From: Cohnella xylanilytica
GTDB lineage: Bacteria > Bacillota > Bacilli > Paenibacillales > Paenibacillaceae
DNA: 64,000 bases
Reading direction: 5' to 3'
Assembly (NCBI RefSeq): GCF_014212175.1
Contig: NZ_JACJVR010000041.1
Location: 1-64,000 of the forward strand
The position numbers and the translations under genes were made by a program. This document shows, one piece after another, positions 16,619 through 25,067 of this stretch (position 1 is the stretch's first letter; each line of letters starts with the position of its first letter). The notes below the pieces were generated by a model. The model saw nothing but the letters and a program-made list of their open reading frames with translations. It ran no database searches and was not told the DNA's origin.

Positions 16619-17236
16619 GTGACGGATCGAGAGAGCATCGAAGGAACGGAGACGATGACGGAGGAAAAGTGGAGGGCCATCGTCGCGAATGACGCTTCCG
16701 CCGACGGCCGGTTCTTCTACGCGGTGAAGACGACGGGCATCTTCTGCCGGCCGTCCTGCAAGTCGAAGCCGCCGAAGCCCGGGAACGTCGTGCTGTTCGG
16801 CAAGGCGGAGGAAGCGCTGGCCGCCCGGTTCCGCCCCTGCAAGCGCTGCAAGCCGACGGGCCGGAGGCTTCCGGACGAAGAGTGGATCTCCCTCGTCACG
16901 GAATATATCGACCGCCATTACGAAGAATCCCTCACGCTGGACGCTCTGGCCGAGATGAGCCACGGCAGCCCCTATCATCTGCACCGGACGTTCAAAAAGG
17001 TGAAGGGCGTCACGCCGGTCGAATACGTCCAGCGCCGGAGAATCGAGCGGGCCCGGGAGCTCCTGGCCGGGACGGATCGGGCCGTGAACGAGATCGGCCC
17101 CGCCGTAGGGCTGCCGAGCTTGCCTTACTTCATTACGCTGTTCAAGAAGCGAACGGGCCTGACGCCGGCGGCTTACCGGGAACGGCACGTCTCGCGCCAA
17201 CCGAAGGAGGTCTCGAATTATGGAGAATCGAATTAA
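16619..17236 (+). CDS. adaA: AdaA-like methylphosphotriester-DNA methyltransferase and AraC-type activator
   Basis: Adaptive-response sensor. The N-terminal Ada domain carries the zinc-binding cysteines in FCRPSC (C43, C47) and PCKRC (C74, C77); the first accepts the methyl group from damaged phosphate. The C-terminal AraC-type helix-turn-helix (about 90-190) then activates transcription. The 205-residue layout equals Bacillus AdaA, with the alkylguanine transferase encoded separately. The start is a GTG with GGAGG at 8-9 nt. It overlaps ogt by 17 bp and heads a three-gene repair operon. Confidence 0.92.
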   Translation: MTDRESIEGTETMTEEKWRAIVANDASADGRFFYAVKTTGIFCRPSCKSKPPKPGNVVLFGKAEEALAARFRPCKRCKPTGRRLPDEEWISLVTEYIDRHYEESLTLDALAEMSHGSPYHLHRTFKKVKGVTPVEYVQRRRIERARELLAGTDRAVNEIGPAVGLPSLPYFITLFKKRTGLTPAAYRERHVSRQPKEVSNYGESN

Positions 17237-17768
17237 CGAAACGATCTATTGGACGCGGCTGTCCGGCGATGCCTGGAGCCTATACGCAGCCGCCACGGAG
17301 AAGGGCCTCGTCTTCGTCGGCTCGGCCGGGAAGCCCTACGAGGAGTTGTCCGATTGGGCGAGAGCGCGGGTGCCGGGCGCCGAGCTCGTCCGGGACGACG
17401 ACCGGCTGCGCCCGTACGCGGACGAATTAAGAGGGTACCTGAGCGGGGAACGGCGCGAATTCGCCGTTCCGCTCGATCTCCGCGGAACAACGTTCCAAGA
17501 GGAGGTCTGGCGCGCGCTTCGGGAGATTCCCTACGGGGAGACGAGGTCGTATTCGGACATCGCCCGGCGCGTCGGCAAGCCGGCCGCGGCCCGCGCGGCG
17601 GGAGCCGCGATCGGCGCCAACCCCGTGCTGATCGCGGTGCCCTGCCACCGGGTCGTCGGGAAGGGCGGAACGCTAACCGGCTATCGCGGAGGACTCGACA
17701 TGAAGACGGCGCTTCTCGGGCTGGAGCGGACCGGCTCGCCGGCCGGGGAAGCGGTCCGGCATGCTTAA
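17220..17768 (+). CDS. ogt: Methylated-DNA--protein-cysteine S-methyltransferase
   Basis: Suicide repair enzyme that removes methyl groups from O6-methylguanine. The acceptor cysteine is in PCHRV (C142), preceded by the DNA-binding helix region VGKPAAARAAGAAIGANP. At 182 residues it is full length. Its start lies inside the end of adaA (17-bp overlap, GGAGG upstream) and its stop inside the next start (ATGCTTAA, 8-bp overlap). This is the adaB/ogt type; the exact symbol is a choice of naming. Confidence 0.92.
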   Translation: MENRINETIYWTRLSGDAWSLYAAATEKGLVFVGSAGKPYEELSDWARARVPGAELVRDDDRLRPYADELRGYLSGERREFAVPLDLRGTTFQEEVWRALREIPYGETRSYSDIARRVGKPAAARAAGAAIGANPVLIAVPCHRVVGKGGTLTGYRGGLDMKTALLGLERTGSPAGEAVRHA

Positions 17769-18474
17769 GCCGATTCCGGAACGAATCCGGGAGCTCGACT
17801 GGGACAAGCTGCAGCGAGCCCTCGACGACGACGGGTTCGCCAAGCTCCCCTCCCTGCTGAGCGAGGCGGAATGCGAAGCGATCGTCGGCACCTACGGCGA
17901 GGAGGACCGGTTCCGGCGCACCATCGACATGGCGCGCTACCGGTTCGGGAGCGGAGAGTACAAGTACTTCGGCGCGCCGCTCCCGGATTGGCTGCGGCAG
18001 CTCCGCGAAGGCTTCTACCCGGAGCTGTCGCGCGCGGCGAACCGCTGGCTGGAGCGGCTCGGCCAGCCGGCGGACTACCCCGATGCGCTTGCGGAATTTC
18101 TCGACCGATGCCGCGCGGCCGAGCAGACCCGTCCAACCCCGCTTATCCTCAAGTACGAAGCCGGAGGCTACAACTGCCTGCACCAGGATCTGTACGGCGA
18201 CGTCTTCTTCCCGTTCCAGGTCGTGTTCGTCTTAAACCGCCGAGAGGAAGATTATCGCGGCGGCGAATTCCTGCTCGTGGAGCAGCGCCCCCGCGCGCAG
18301 AGCCGGGGCCACGCCGTCTCGCTGGAACGCGGCGAAGGGCTCATCTTCCCGACCCGGCATCGCCCGGTCCCGGGCGCCCGCGGCTACTACCGGGCGACGC
18401 TCCGCCACGGGGTCGGCACGGTAACGGCCGGAACCCGCTACAGTCTGGGCGTCATTTTCCACGACGCCAAGTAA
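17761..18474 (+). CDS. 2OG-Fe(II) dioxygenase in the alkylation-repair operon
   Basis: Non-heme iron, 2-oxoglutarate-dependent oxygenase of 237 residues. Iron ligands appear as HQD in CLHQDLYGD and the distal histidine in TLRHGVG; the 2OG-binding Arg is in TRYSLGV. The spacing resembles the prolyl-hydroxylase-like branch rather than classical AlkB. It overlaps ogt by 8 bp, so it is co-translated with two alkylation-repair genes. The context suggests oxidative removal of alkyl lesions from DNA, RNA or protein; the substrate is not proven by sequence. Confidence 0.8.
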   Translation: MLKPIPERIRELDWDKLQRALDDDGFAKLPSLLSEAECEAIVGTYGEEDRFRRTIDMARYRFGSGEYKYFGAPLPDWLRQLREGFYPELSRAANRWLERLGQPADYPDALAEFLDRCRAAEQTRPTPLILKYEAGGYNCLHQDLYGDVFFPFQVVFVLNRREEDYRGGEFLLVEQRPRAQSRGHAVSLERGEGLIFPTRHRPVPGARGYYRATLRHGVGTVTAGTRYSLGVIFHDAK

Positions 18475-18480
18475 CGAAGA

Positions 18481-18513
18481 GAGCGGAGCCGCCCCGGAAG
18501 GGAGGCTCCGCTC
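18481..18513. terminator. Bidirectional terminator between the repair operon and alkD
   Basis: Perfect 10-bp stem GAGCGGAGCC/GGCTCCGCTC with a 13-nt loop between two convergent genes. Its end touches the stop of the minus-strand gene. Confidence 0.7.
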
Positions 18514-19199
18514 TACGCGCGCCGCTTCATGGCGCGGATCCGGCTCTTGTCGTCGGCGCTGACGGCGAGGGATTCGACGATTTTCTGCAACGCCTTGTTG
18601 TAGGTAAAATCGTCCAGCCCGCTGCTTCGCAGATACGCCATCGTCGGCTCGGGAAGCTTCACGTAGCAGATCGACACCGCCCAAGCCACCGCCATCTTCG
18701 CGTAGTAGCCTTCGTGGCGGACTCCGTCCAGCAGCCCGAGCGTTCTCTCGATATACTCCTCGTCCGCGTAATATTGAAGCAGCATGACGACCGCGAAGCG
18801 GACGTCGTATTCGTTCGGGGACGCGAAGTAGGGCTGGAGAAATTCCCACACCCGCTCCCTGTGCTTCTTCGCGAACTTGAGTCCGTTGCAGAAGCTGTCG
18901 CACACCGACCAGTTGTCGATGCGGGGAACGAAGGCGGCGATCAGCTCCAGCAGCTCTTCGACGTCCGCCCGGACGCACCCGATGACCATGCCGTGCAGCA
19001 TGACCTCCTCGAACGTATCGGTGCCCGCGCTTCGGACGTAATCGCGCCAATCCCCCTTCGCGATCGTCCGGGCCAGCTTGCGCAGGGCGGGCAGCCGGAC
19101 TCCGAGCACGTTGTCGACGTTCGGAATGAGGGACGAGGCGAACTTGCGGTACGGCTCTTCCGCCATGGCGATAAGTTGCTGCTTGATCGATTGCTCCAT
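18513..19199 (-). CDS. alkD: DNA alkylation repair glycosylase, AlkD family
   Basis: HEAT-repeat DNA glycosylase that excises N3- and N7-alkylated purines. The 228-residue protein is all-helical and includes FEEVMLHGMVIG, the conserved DNWSVCDSFCNGLK with the catalytic Asp and DNA-contacting Trp, and VRFAVVMLL. It is convergent with the adaA-ogt-oxygenase operon, so all four genes form one alkylation-damage locus. The start ATG is preceded by GGAGCGGACC. Confidence 0.88.
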   Translation of the reverse strand: MEQSIKQQLIAMAEEPYRKFASSLIPNVDNVLGVRLPALRKLARTIAKGDWRDYVRSAGTDTFEEVMLHGMVIGCVRADVEELLELIAAFVPRIDNWSVCDSFCNGLKFAKKHRERVWEFLQPYFASPNEYDVRFAVVMLLQYYADEEYIERTLGLLDGVRHEGYYAKMAVAWAVSICYVKLPEPTMAYLRSSGLDDFTYNKALQKIVESLAVSADDKSRIRAMKRRA

Positions 19200-19328
19200 A
19201 AGGTCCGCTCCTTGCCGGGTACAGGTCTTCCCCTATCTTACTCCTCGCCGCCCCCCGAACGGAAGTGCGCCCGAATGAAAAGGCAAGATAACGAAAGAAG
19301 CGCTGCCAGGGCCGCTCCCTCCGCTCGA

Positions 19329-19832
19329 TCAGACAAGCCGCCCCTGCCAACGGGCGAGCGCCCACTCCCGGATCGCCTCGGCGGCTAGCTGGGGCGGCGT
19401 ATTCGTCGTGTCGACGACGGGAATCGGCGGGACGGAATGCCGCGCGGCCCGGATCATCTCGGCTGCCGCCAGGTTGGTGTGATGGATGCCGGCCGGCGTC
19501 CAGCCTCCCCGCTCCGTCAGCCGCCGGGTTCTCGCCTCGTCGCTGCAATTCAGAATCAAGTAATGGATCGGATCGAAATGCCGGATGCGGTCGCAGGCGG
19601 CCACGTTGTACGGCGAGGGCACCGGACCGAACAAGATCGTCCCCCGGCCGCACAGGGCGACGGAGTAAGCGATTCGGATCCAATGATTGCAGGCCGTCTG
19701 GAAATCCTGCTCATGCACGATCATATCCATGTCGAAAACGTCGAAGTCGGGCATCAGTCTTCCCAGCACGCGCGACGTCGTCGACTTGCCGGAACCGCTA
19801 TATCCCGTCACGATAAATAGAGGATAAGTCAT
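19329..19832 (-). CDS. Small P-loop nucleotide-binding protein of unknown role
   Basis: Protein of about 167 residues with an N-terminal Walker A GYSGSGKST (about residues 10-18), a Walker-B-like FDMDMIVHEQDF and a lid-like RTRRLTERGG. It looks like a small kinase or gluconate/shikimate-kinase-like ATPase, but no substrate motif identifies it. The ATG at 19832 has GGGAGA upstream; the frame extends to 19970 without a better start. It stands alone. Confidence 0.7.
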   Translation of the reverse strand: MTYPLFIVTGYSGSGKSTTSRVLGRLMPDFDVFDMDMIVHEQDFQTACNHWIRIAYSVALCGRGTILFGPVPSPYNVAACDRIRHFDPIHYLILNCSDEARTRRLTERGGWTPAGIHHTNLAAAEMIRAARHSVPPIPVVDTTNTPPQLAAEAIREWALARWQGRLV

Positions 19833-20087
19833 CTCGCTCTCCCTTCGATTCGTTCCGCTCCGGTCGCGCCCGAAGGTGTGACCGACGCTTTCTCTATACA
19901 ATATGGTCCGAAGGAGATTCGGAAGCGGATGCCTGTACCGGCGGAGAACGAGCGACGGCATCCGCCTCAATCGCGAACGAGCGTGACCCTTGTCTCTGTC
20001 GACTCGTCCCTGACGATCATAGATATATAAAAAGAAGCTTCTCCGAGGATCCTCGCCGATCCGCGGAAAAGCCCCATTCTCTTTTTG

Positions 20088-20792
20088 TTACCCTAAGCGT
20101 TGGATAAAGAGCGACGCGCTGGTGACGGGGGTGCCGCCGCCGATGGTCGCTTGCAGCGTCTGAGTTCCCGTATTGTCGATCCGGTTGAGCGTCAGCGTTC
20201 CCCCTGCCGTCAAACGGGCGACGACTTGGCCGGGATAGGGGTTGTTGCCCGCTCCCGAACCGTAGTTGCTGCAAGGAACGAGAGCAGCCGGGAGAGGTCC
20301 GGCGCCGTCCGGATCGAAGAACAGGCCGAAGGCGGAGTTGCCGGCCGTCGGGAACACTTCCCAGTTGATGTGATAGAACCCGGTCGTCGAAATATTCACG
20401 GTCGAAGGAGAAGTAAACGAGACGTCCGGCGAATCGATGACAGCGTTGTTGAACGTGACGGCTCCGCCTTGCCCGCCCGGAGTAGGCGCCGCGGCTACCG
20501 TCTGATCGACCGTGCTGCACAGGAAGGCGAACGAAGGCGGCGCGGTAGGTCCGACGGGACCTTGCGGGCCTTGGGGTCCGGCAGGGCCTTGAGGACCGAC
20601 GGGGCCGGCAGGACCTTGCGGGCCGGCAGGGCCGGCAGGACCTTGCGGGCCGGCAGGGCCGGCAGGACCTTGCGGGCCGGCGGGGCCGGCAGCGCCTTGA
20701 GGACCTTGAGGACCTTGGGGGCCTTGCGGGCCTTGAGGGCCGGCAGGACCTTGTGGACCGGGGGGGCCAGGAGGACCTGGTAGTCTACCCAT
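20088..20792 (-). CDS. Collagen-like protein with BclA-like C-terminal domain
   Basis: Probable exosporium or spore-surface filament protein of 234 residues. Residues 6-83 are 26 uninterrupted Gly-X-Y triplets (mostly GPQ, GPA), expected to form a triple helix. The remainder is a BclA/TNF-like jelly-roll that trimerises, with [13 protein letters not shown] and [11 protein letters not shown]. The N-terminus before the triplets has only five residues, so the usual BclA exosporium-targeting leader is missing. The best ribosome-binding site (AAGGAG) is 14 nt from the ATG, which is long. It is divergent from a spore coat gene. Confidence 0.85.
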   Translation of the reverse strand: MGRLPGPPGPPGPQGPAGPQGPQGPQGPQGPQGAAGPAGPQGPAGPAGPQGPAGPAGPQGPAGPVGPQGPAGPQGPQGPVGPTAPPSFAFLCSTVDQTVAAAPTPGGQGGAVTFNNAVIDSPDVSFTSPSTVNISTTGFYHINWEVFPTAGNSAFGLFFDPDGAGPLPAALVPCSNYGSGAGNNPYPGQVVARLTAGGTLTLNRIDNTGTQTLQATIGGGTPVTSASLFIQRLG

Positions 20793-20942
20793 CTTTTGCG
20801 TGCACGCTCCTTAAGGAAGTTAGGATTGGGATCGCAGGTCAGTCGACCCTGTGCTTAGCCCGATGTTACATTATTCCAGCCATCGCCTCTTCGTGCCATA
20901 TTTGGGCGCGATTTATTTGCATGCCGTTGTATTGTTGTCCAT

Positions 20943-20970
20943 ACGGCTTCCGGAATGGGTACATACTCTA
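20943..20970 (+). promoter_or_regulatory. Candidate sigma-K promoter of the YheC/D gene
   Basis: CATACTCTA (20962-20970) fits the sigma-K -10 form CATAnnnTA, with an AC pair about 17 nt upstream at the -35 position. It lies 40 nt before the start of a spore coat gene, where late mother-cell expression is expected. Short motifs of this kind arise by chance. Confidence 0.35.
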
Positions 20971-21009
20971 ATTTTGCGAATCTCTTCAATCTTACGACGG
21001 AGGCAAGCC

Positions 21010-22053
21010 ATGAACTTCACTAACGGTCTGGTCGGCATTCTGGTCGCGAACCCCGCGCAGAGGAAATACGTTCTGAACCAATATCTTCGGCACGGCAAAT
21101 CGGGGATGAAGCTGTTCAGCTTCACCCCCTCGTCCATCGACTGGAAGCGCAGAACCGTCGTCGGACTCCATCGCTCGGGCGGGAAGTGGGCGATCAAGAG
21201 ATTTCCTTTTCCCCAAGTCGTGTACAATCGTTGCTACGGCACCGACCCGAAGCTGATCGGACGGCTAGGGGCGGCGATCGGCGACGACAAGCTGTTCAAT
21301 CAGATCAATCAACTCAACAAGCTGGATATCTACAACAGCCTGAGCAGATGGCTCGACGACTACTTGCCGGAGACCGTTCCTTACAGTCCGGAGAACGCCT
21401 TGCGGATGCTGGAACGGCATCGCGTCATCTATTTGAAGCCCTTCTACGGGTATCAGGGCAAAAGGGTGTACCGGGCGGAATTAAAGGCTTCGGGGGAAAT
21501 CCACATCGGGCACCACTACTTCAATCCCAAGACGGTCGTCAAGACCCCAGCCGAATTCCTGGAGAACGCGCAGAAGCTGATCGGCTCCACCCCCTATATC
21601 GTTCAGCGAGGGATCCCGATCCGGCAGATCGACGGCCACGTCTTCGATATCCGTTCGCTCGTGCAGAAGAACGACAAGGGCTTATGGTCCGTCACGAACC
21701 TCGTGAGCCGGATCGCCTACAAGGGAAGCTATAATACGAGCATCTTCGTAAAAGTATGTTTATCGCGCGAGGCGCTCGGCAAGCTGTATTCTCCCGCCAG
21801 AGTCGAAGAGATCATGACTTCGATCTATAACGTCAGCCTGAGAACGGCGGAGATCATCGACATGGACACCGATTATCATCTTGGCGAATTCAGCGTCGAC
21901 TTCGCGCTCGACGATAACGCCCATCCGTGGATCATCGAGCTCAACGGCAAGCCGGCGAAGGATCTGTATCGCGGGATTCCGAACCGTTCCGCGGTCTATG
22001 AGCGGCCGATCCAGTACGCCAGATACTTGAGCGCGAGGAAGAAGTCTTTGTGA
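21010..22053 (+). CDS. YheC/YheD family endospore coat-associated protein
   Basis: ATP-grasp-like protein of 347 residues related to YheC and YheD of Bacillus, which locate to the forming spore coat. Family features are GLVGILVANP at the start, FPFPQVVYNRCYG, YLKPFYGYQGKRVYR, DIRSLVQKN and the C-terminal GEFSVDFALDDN...IIELNGKPAKDL metal/ATP region. The start ATG at 21010 has GGAGG at 6 nt; the frame is open upstream but has no such site. It is followed by a strong terminator. Confidence 0.9.
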   Translation: MNFTNGLVGILVANPAQRKYVLNQYLRHGKSGMKLFSFTPSSIDWKRRTVVGLHRSGGKWAIKRFPFPQVVYNRCYGTDPKLIGRLGAAIGDDKLFNQINQLNKLDIYNSLSRWLDDYLPETVPYSPENALRMLERHRVIYLKPFYGYQGKRVYRAELKASGEIHIGHHYFNPKTVVKTPAEFLENAQKLIGSTPYIVQRGIPIRQIDGHVFDIRSLVQKNDKGLWSVTNLVSRIAYKGSYNTSIFVKVCLSREALGKLYSPARVEEIMTSIYNVSLRTAEIIDMDTDYHLGEFSVDFALDDNAHPWIIELNGKPAKDLYRGIPNRSAVYERPIQYARYLSARKKSL

Positions 22054-22117
22054 TGACCAGTATATGGGTTAACGCTTGGCCGTGTTACACGCGGACGAGA
22101 TAAATGTCTGCCGAGGG

Positions 22118-22145
22118 GAGGCGCGGGCGGCCGCGCCTCTTCTTT
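22118..22145 (+). terminator. Terminator of the YheC/D gene
   Basis: Perfect stem GAGGCGCGG/CCGCGCCTC with GCGG loop (22118-22139), followed by TTCTTT. Confidence 0.85.
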
Positions 22146-22222
22146 GTGCCGTACGGCGCGCCTTTTATGTTACAATTCCGGTATAGGCATCTAACCACCC
22201 TTCGGGAGAACGAGGTGCGACC

Positions 22223-23851
22223 GTGCGCAAACCCAAGGTGTCTCTATTCTTCGGCGCCGGAGCCGAGGTCGGTTACGGGCTTCCTTCGGGAGGCCGGTTC
22301 GCGCTCGACCTGTTTCGGACGCCGGCTCAGGAAGACAAGGCTCTGTTCCGGGAACGGCTGGCGGCGATCGACCGGACGTCGGCCTACGCGGCGAAGTGGC
22401 TGCCGGACGATTATCTCAAGAAGAGAATCCACGTCTTCGGCCGGACCGACTTCGAGAGCTTGATGACCTCCAGCCTGGAATACCGCAAGGACGACATTCT
22501 CGCGTACCTGGACCGCTTCGACGAGCACGCCTCCCGGCTGCTGCGCGGCTGGAGCATCGGCGAGGATCGGCTCCGCGACCTGTACGCGCACGAGATCGGC
22601 ACCTCCGTCGGCCAGGTTCTGTACGGACAGGCCGTCAAGCTGAACCCGCGGCTGGCGGAGAGCGTGCCGCTGTTTCAGTCCGAATTTTTCTCCGCGTTCC
22701 TGCACCTTCTCGAGCTTCATCCCGGGCATCGGGAGCTCGCGCGCCACGTGCGGGCGATTCTGGAGCTGCTCGTCGGCTCGTGCGGCCAACGGCTGATCGC
22801 CAAGCTGAACGAGGAGCTGTTCGAGAGCGCGCCGGACAAGCTGTCCGTCTTCGACGAGCTCTCCGGCATCTTCAGCTTGAATTACCATCACGTCGGCCAG
22901 ACGGGGATGGAGATCGTGCTGACGGAGACGCCGGCCGAGATTACGCTGGACAGCCCGCTGCCCGATATGATGGCGGGTCTCGCGCGTCTGCTTCTGGAAG
23001 ATATCTATGCTTGCACGCTCGATTATCAGGCTCTCATCGACAGCCATTATCGCTATCTTTATAATCCGAGAGCCCAATGGGCCAAATTCACGAGAATCGC
23101 CGTGTTCCTTCATACCGTTCGAAGGTACATGATGAACTGCGGCGAGGACCGGCGGGAAGCGCTTGCGAACGGGCCCGGGTACTATCACGACCTCGCCGGG
23201 CTGGCCGGACGGGCGGACGTTCAAGCCATCGGGACGACGAACTATCATTATTTCGCCGAGGAGATCGTTCGGAGCGCGATGCCGAACGTTCCCGTGTTCC
23301 ATCTGAACGGAAGCGTGGGCGAGTTCTACGATCCTTACCGCAACGTTATTCTGGACGGGTACGGGCACGGGGATGGAGAGCGGGACGGGAATGGAGAGCG
23401 CGTCCGGGGCAAGAACGGGCATGGGGAACGGGACGGAGATGGGGGACCGGGGGAGCTCCGCCGCGACGGCTTGACCGTCCCGTTCATCTTCACGCAGAGC
23501 GGAATCAAGCCGCTCACCTCGATCAAGATGTCCAAGCGGTACGTCGAGCTGTACGACCGCTTCCTCGAATCGGACGTCGTCTGCATCGTCGGCTACGGCT
23601 TCAACGGGGACGACGGCCATATCAACGGGCTGATCCGGGAGCTGGCTTCCGCCGGCAAGCCTATCGTGATCCTGCACTACGGCTCAGGGGGCGAATCGGC
23701 CTTGAAGCGGCACTACCAAGGGCGGCTGCGGCTGCACGGCTCCGAACGGCTGACCGTGCTCCCGGTCGGGGACGACCGGAAGGTCGGCGGCGCGATCTGG
23801 TGGGAGGCGCTGCTGGAGACGCACGCGGGCCGGCCTTCGGCGGTCGTGTGA
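22223..23851 (+). CDS. SIR2-like domain protein, orphan
   Basis: A 542-residue protein with a split sirtuin-like NAD-binding fold. The N-terminal FFGAGAEVGYGLPSGG (about 9-24) corresponds to the GAGxS loop, TTNYHYF (338-344) to the TTNYD motif, FHLNGS (about 358) to the HLHGS element, and GYGFNGDDGHI (about 456-466) to the GYSFxDxxI end. The 300-residue insert between the first two elements is helical and unassigned. Similar SIR2-like proteins act as NAD-depleting effectors in anti-phage systems, but no partner (HerA, Argonaute, TIR, DSR) adjoins this one. Residues 379-409 are a Gly/Asp/Glu/Arg/His low-complexity loop. Start is a GTG with GAGGTG upstream. Confidence 0.75.
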   Translation: MRKPKVSLFFGAGAEVGYGLPSGGRFALDLFRTPAQEDKALFRERLAAIDRTSAYAAKWLPDDYLKKRIHVFGRTDFESLMTSSLEYRKDDILAYLDRFDEHASRLLRGWSIGEDRLRDLYAHEIGTSVGQVLYGQAVKLNPRLAESVPLFQSEFFSAFLHLLELHPGHRELARHVRAILELLVGSCGQRLIAKLNEELFESAPDKLSVFDELSGIFSLNYHHVGQTGMEIVLTETPAEITLDSPLPDMMAGLARLLLEDIYACTLDYQALIDSHYRYLYNPRAQWAKFTRIAVFLHTVRRYMMNCGEDRREALANGPGYYHDLAGLAGRADVQAIGTTNYHYFAEEIVRSAMPNVPVFHLNGSVGEFYDPYRNVILDGYGHGDGERDGNGERVRGKNGHGERDGDGGPGELRRDGLTVPFIFTQSGIKPLTSIKMSKRYVELYDRFLESDVVCIVGYGFNGDDGHINGLIRELASAGKPIVILHYGSGGESALKRHYQGRLRLHGSERLTVLPVGDDRKVGGAIWWEALLETHAGRPSAVV

Positions 23852-24050
23852 GGGGAATTGCGGGAGCGTAAGAGGCGGAGTTAACTGAATACCGACCACA
23901 GTAAAAACAGCTCCCGATCGCCACGGCCGCTCCCTGGGTTCGTTAGCCGCCTCCCCCCAACGAGACGGGAACCGAGCCGCCGGGCCGAGCGCGGGTTTGC
24001 CTGCGGGAGGCGCAACCGACGTCCTCCCCCGCCTCGCGGAGCGGGGCTGG

Positions 24051-25049
24051 CTACGGGAGGCGCATGTCCAGCAGCACCTTCCCGCTTCTCCCGGGGCAGG
24101 GCGCCAGGCGGACCGCCTCCTTCACGTCGCGCAGAGGGAACCGCGCCGCGATCGGCGCCATTCGGAGCCGGCCTTGCCCGGCCAAGCCGATCAGCTCGCG
24201 GAACGCCGCGTGCCACCGCTCCGCCGAAGCGCCGCCCGCCCATTGCCGCAGCCAGAACGGCCGGGCGTTCACTCCCCGCTCGCGGGCGACGGACTCGTCC
24301 GCGGGAATGCCCGAGAGGAGGCCGATGCGAAGCAGGACGCCTCCCGGCCGCACGCAGAGGGCGAGCTCCGTCCCGTCCTCCCCTCCGATCGAATCGACGG
24401 CGGCTTCGACGCCCCTGCCGCCCGTCAGATCCAGCACGGCTTCGCGAAGCGAGAAGCCGCGCGGCGACGTATCGACCGTTCGCCAAGCCCCGAGGGAGAG
24501 CAGCTCCTCCGCATGGCGGGAGTCCCTCGCGATCGCGATCAGGCGATAGCCGAACACGGCCGACAGCTGAGCGAAGACGCGGCCGAGCGCCGAGCCGCAG
24601 GCGTTGACGGCGAACGCGTCGCCCGGCCGCAGCCCGAGCGCTTCCCGGCAGGCGAGCCACGCCGTGAGCGGATTGATGTACAGCTGGCAAGCCGCGTCGT
24701 CCTCCAGGAAGTCCGGGACCGGAACGGCCAGCTCGGCGGGCGCCTTGACGTACGTCTGCCAAGTCCCTTCCCCGCGCAGCGGCAGCACCCGCCGGCCGAG
24801 AAGCGACGGCGGCGCCCCCGGCCCGACGGCTTCCACGACGCCGACGCCTTCGTACCCGGCGATGCCCGGCAAGGCGATGCGATGGCGGTACGCGCCTCCG
24901 ATCGGAATGAGGTCCGACGGGTTGATCGGCGCTTGCAGCATCCGCGCGAGCAGCTGCCCGGGGCCCGGAGGCGCCGGCTCCTCCCGCTCGATCTCCAGCG
25001 CCTCTTCCGGACGCCCGAAGCGGCGGAATCTCGCGATTTCCGACAGCAT
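24051..25049 (-). CDS. Zinc-independent MDR family oxidoreductase (enoyl-thioester reductase/quinone reductase-like)
   Basis: NADPH-dependent medium-chain reductase of 332 residues. The N-terminal GroES-like domain has APINPSDLIPIGG and GIAGYEGVGVVEAVG; the Rossmann domain has NACGSALGRVFAQLS in place of the classical GxGxxG. Zinc-binding cysteines and histidines are lacking, as in the trans-2-enoyl reductase and quinone reductase branch. The natural substrate is unknown. It lies 18 nt downstream of the solute-binding protein gene, so it may be read through from that operon. Confidence 0.8.
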   Translation of the reverse strand: MLSEIARFRRFGRPEEALEIEREEPAPPGPGQLLARMLQAPINPSDLIPIGGAYRHRIALPGIAGYEGVGVVEAVGPGAPPSLLGRRVLPLRGEGTWQTYVKAPAELAVPVPDFLEDDAACQLYINPLTAWLACREALGLRPGDAFAVNACGSALGRVFAQLSAVFGYRLIAIARDSRHAEELLSLGAWRTVDTSPRGFSLREAVLDLTGGRGVEAAVDSIGGEDGTELALCVRPGGVLLRIGLLSGIPADESVARERGVNARPFWLRQWAGGASAERWHAAFRELIGLAGQGRLRMAPIAARFPLRDVKEAVRLAPCPGRSGKVLLDMRLP

Positions 25050-25067
25050 GCTTTTCCTCCTTTTCCC

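Noticed and set aside
20590..20780. Regular short repeats that might be taken for a CRISPR array
   Set aside because: They are in-frame Gly-X-Y codons of the collagen-like protein, without unique spacers.
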